Position numbers and translations under genes: made by a program. The notes under the pieces are model-generated. The model was not told the origin of the DNA and did not search any database. It saw only the letters and a program-made list of their open reading frames with translations. 64,000 bases of DNA, taken from the NCBI GenBank assembly GCA_947172415.1, contig OX359189.1, forward strand, positions 1,758,501 through 1,822,500, given 5' to 3'. Positions 62,118-64,000 of this stretch are shown piece after piece. The stretch's first letter is position 1, and each line of letters opens with the position of its first letter. Source of the DNA: Chondrosia reniformis. Taxonomy: Eukaryota; Porifera; Demospongiae; Chondrillida; Chondrillidae.

Positions 62118-62438
62118 GATATATATTGAGCAGCCAGAATCATTATCTTGATGATGAAACAGTAGTCACTAATGTTCAGGAAATAGTTGACCCAGATACT
62201 GGTAGAGGAGTCATTCAGTGTGTGTCCTTTGATCCAGAAGTCCAGCCCACATGGCAACGGAGCAGAGGAGGTGGTATTCCTCAACATCCTCCGACTGACA
62301 CTAACGACTATGTGTATCAGACGATGGACAATTATCTGGCTATACTTAATGTTGGACGTGATTATGATGAAAATTATGACTTTTACTGCATTATGGGAAA
62401 GAAAAGGCATTACATGAACTTGTACTTATCGAAGAGCT
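62118..62438 (+). CDS. Ig/FN3 gene: exon with second Ig-like domain
   Basis: Acceptor TATGCTGTAG|GATATATATTG gives the phase 1 entry required by the previous donor. The donor is AAGAGCT|GTGAGT, phase 1. Ig features: GVIQCVSF, PTWQRS and LAILNVGRDYDENYDFYC, the last being the L.I..V...D...Y.C motif of strands E-F. It diverges strongly from the first Ig domain. AG sites at 62130 and 62133 were not chosen because they would enter in phase 2. Confidence 0.75.
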
Positions 62439-62576
62439 GTGAGTATACACTTGCCACTATGTATAAGTATATGTATATACACTTCCTGTACATATGTATG
62501 TACATGTAATATGAACACCCAACTGTGATTGACAAATTACATATGATATATATGCATGAAAAATCTAAGATACCAT

Positions 62577-62800
62577 TTTCCTACATGCTATATGCCTATT
62601 CTGTAAAAAGAGCCTATAGGGGAACTAAACCTAAAGAGAGCTTTAGATGAAGATACAGGAGTCTTTTCTTCCTTCTTTTCCCTTCTTTCATCTTCTTCTC
62701 CACTGGGTCAGACAGCCGTTTCTGGGAATTCCACCCTTCATCAGTGATCCTGGGAGTCTTTGTCTTTTTCTTTATCTTGATCTTCTGTGAATCCTTGGCA
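62577..62800 (+). repeat. Intronic direct repeat, copy 2
   Basis: Second copy of the 61597-61820 repeat, in the intron after the second Ig exon. Differences include an extra AT in ATGCTATATGCC, loss of CG in CTTTC(GT)CATC, and an extra GGGAGTCTTTG segment. Similar placement in consecutive introns suggests an exon-intron duplication, gene conversion or a short mobile repeat. Confidence 0.8.
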
Positions 62801-62901
62801 TGTACACATTAATACAATTACTATAATGATCAAAATGCCTATTTGTATATCTGTATATGTACGTACATGTGTATATATTCATGTATATACATATTATATA
62901 G

Positions 62902-63180
62902 ACAATATGAAAACTCCAGAAATATCTGAAATCTTTGTCAGTGAGAATAGCATATATATGCAAGTTGAAAACACTGACACTAGAAAAAAGAACTTGAAAC
63001 TTGTTACAAGATTTGAGAGACTTGACCTCGGAATACCATTTGTTGTCAACTACACTCTTAAAAAATCTATGCATCAGCCAGTGGTGGCAGGTGGAATATA
63101 TGCAGTTACGATATGGGCCATCAGTGAGGAGTACATCAGTTTGGCACCAAGAGTGGCTATCTATAGAGTTCCCGCTAAAA
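62902..63180 (+). CDS. Ig/FN3 gene: exon with first FN3-like domain
   Basis: Acceptor TATTATATAG|ACAATATG, donor GCTAAAA|GTGAGC, both phase 1. The translation (TPEISEIFVSENSIYMQVEN ... GGIYAVTIWAISEEYISLAP) resembles a divergent fibronectin type III domain: an N-terminal Pro strand, a Y.V.IWAIS segment like the FN3 Y.V.V.A.N core, then Ser. One N-glycosylation sequon (NYT) is present. The usual strand B Trp is not evident, so the domain call is moderate. Confidence 0.7.
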
Positions 63181-63423
63181 GTGAGCCATGTATATATGTA
63201 TATATAACTTTATGATAATATGCCCATTCTGTTGCTAGGTCCTTTCTTGGAGCCATATGAATTATTTATATTATTTATATATATTATATTAGTATATTGT
63301 AACTTGTATATACTGTATATATGAATGAAGGAGTAGGAGGTGTGGCAGTAGGTGTAGGGCTACCATATTAGGTCATAGACATTTTCTGCGAGATTGAGCT
63401 TATATATACATGTATACCTTTAG
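63181..63423. other. Intron between the FN3 exons
   Basis: About 243 bp, very AT-rich with TATT/TATA runs and a purine stretch (GAAGGAGTAGGAGG). It ends at a pyrimidine-poor but clear TACCTTTAG acceptor. Nothing else seen. Confidence 0.6.
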
Positions 63424-63723
63424 CTCCTACACCTCCGAGACATTTAATGGTCACCAAAGTGCTGCAAGACGGAGTGGAATTAAACTGGTTGCCTCCACGG
63501 GAGCCCAATGGCAATATCACATTTAGGATTACTTACAAGGATGTTTTGCAGGACCAACTGTTTCTACCTACTGGCACAACCACAGGCTCTGATTTGCACT
63601 TTAACCTTACGGGCTTGAGAAATGGCTCAATATATGACATAAATGTACAGGCAATAGCTGAATTTAATATAGCTTCCAGTGAGACCACCTCATATGAGTA
63701 CCACCACTTGATACCAGAACAAG
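63424..63723 (+). CDS. Ig/FN3 gene: exon with second FN3 domain
   Basis: Acceptor TATACCTTTAG|CTCCTACACC, donor AGAACAAG|GTTGGT, phase 1 both sides. It is a clear FN3 domain: PTPPRHLMVTKVLQDGVELN, then W in WLPPREPNG, ITFRITYKDV, FNLTGLRNGSIYDINVQAIA and ending FNIASSETTS, matching the W.PP...NG...Y.V...L..L..Y.I.V.A....G.S pattern. Sequons NIT, NLT and NGS suggest a glycosylated extracellular region. Confidence 0.82.
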
Positions 63724-63810
63724 GTTGGTTGCTTTGAATTGGCTCTAAATGAACGTTAAGTATACCTCATGTTAGTAGTTATATACGTACTGTACTATAT
63801 ATGTGCGTAG

Positions 63811-63918
63811 CACCTAATGATCGTGAAACACCTAACAATGGAATGAGGAATCTTGAGACTCCTCCAATGAACGGATCAAACCAAACAATACTCATAGAAA
63901 ATGGCAACATATCTAATA
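63811..63918 (+). CDS. Ig/FN3 gene: Asn/Pro-rich linker exon
   Basis: 108 nt, acceptor ATGTGCGTAG|CACCTAATG and donor TCTAATA|GTATGT, phase 1 to 1. It encodes a polar linker with NGS, NQT and NIS sequons and no domain, likely a stalk. Later exons (transmembrane or catalytic part, if any) lie outside the window. If the donor is not used the frame runs on through a hydrophobic Ile/Phe-rich stretch to the window end, which is probably intron. Confidence 0.55.
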
Positions 63919-64000
63919 GTATGTCACATGAATTTTTAAACAGTGCTTTCACGATAATGATTATTAATTACACATTTATAATAGTCTTTATAATATATAC

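Noticed and set aside
62063-62410. Minus-strand open frame opposite the second Ig exon
   Set aside because: Antisense shadow; the plus strand shows clear Ig cysteines, tryptophan and phase-matched splice sites.

Overview
This is eukaryotic (metazoan) genomic DNA. It has spliced genes with short GT-AG introns, extracellular Ig and FN3 modules carried on phase 1-1 exons, an ankyrin-plus-kelch gene, and AT-rich introns full of TATA/GTAC runs. The style fits a demosponge such as Amphimedon, but that is an inference; nothing in the window proves the species.

Positions 1 to about 55,917 are almost pure satellite DNA with a monomer of about 170 bp. There are three diverged subfamilies, called here A (plus strand, exactly 170 bp), B (inverted relative to A, about 169-173 bp) and C (plus, about 171 bp). 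All share four conserved boxes, including the perfect palindrome AATGTACATT. The layout is A(1-2188), B-E1-B, C, B-E2-B, A(7916-28856), B-E3-B, C, B-E4-B, A(34062-44272), B-E5-B, C with E6, E7 and E8, then C to 55,917. The A arrays carry nested higher-order repeats but begin and end in the same boundary monomers.

E1-E8 are eight copies of a complex, non-satellite element: five on minus, about 663 bp, and three on plus, about 1.03 kb. They form two diverged subfamilies that share a core of about 305 bp, GC-richer than its surroundings and nearly invariant. The core has complementary ends, several perfect inverted repeats, and ends at a splice-donor-like CAG|GTAGGC. This is the best candidate in the window for something undescribed: a structured RNA, a captured exon or a protein-binding locus living inside a candidate centromeric or heterochromatic satellite.

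From 55,917 to 60,540 lie two tandem minus-strand copies, plus one relic, of an ankyrin-kelch gene. The model is exon 1 (16 coding nt), exon 2 (ankyrin) and exon 3 (kelch). The copy next to the satellite has an intact ankyrin exon but a frameshifted kelch exon cut off by the satellite. The distal copy has an intact 328-residue kelch exon but a 2-bp frameshift in the ankyrin exon.

From 61,164 to the end is the interior of a plus-strand gene for a cell-surface or secreted protein: two Ig domains, two FN3 domains and an Asn/Pro-rich linker, one module per exon, all introns phase 1. Its first intron holds a lone satellite monomer related to subfamily B.
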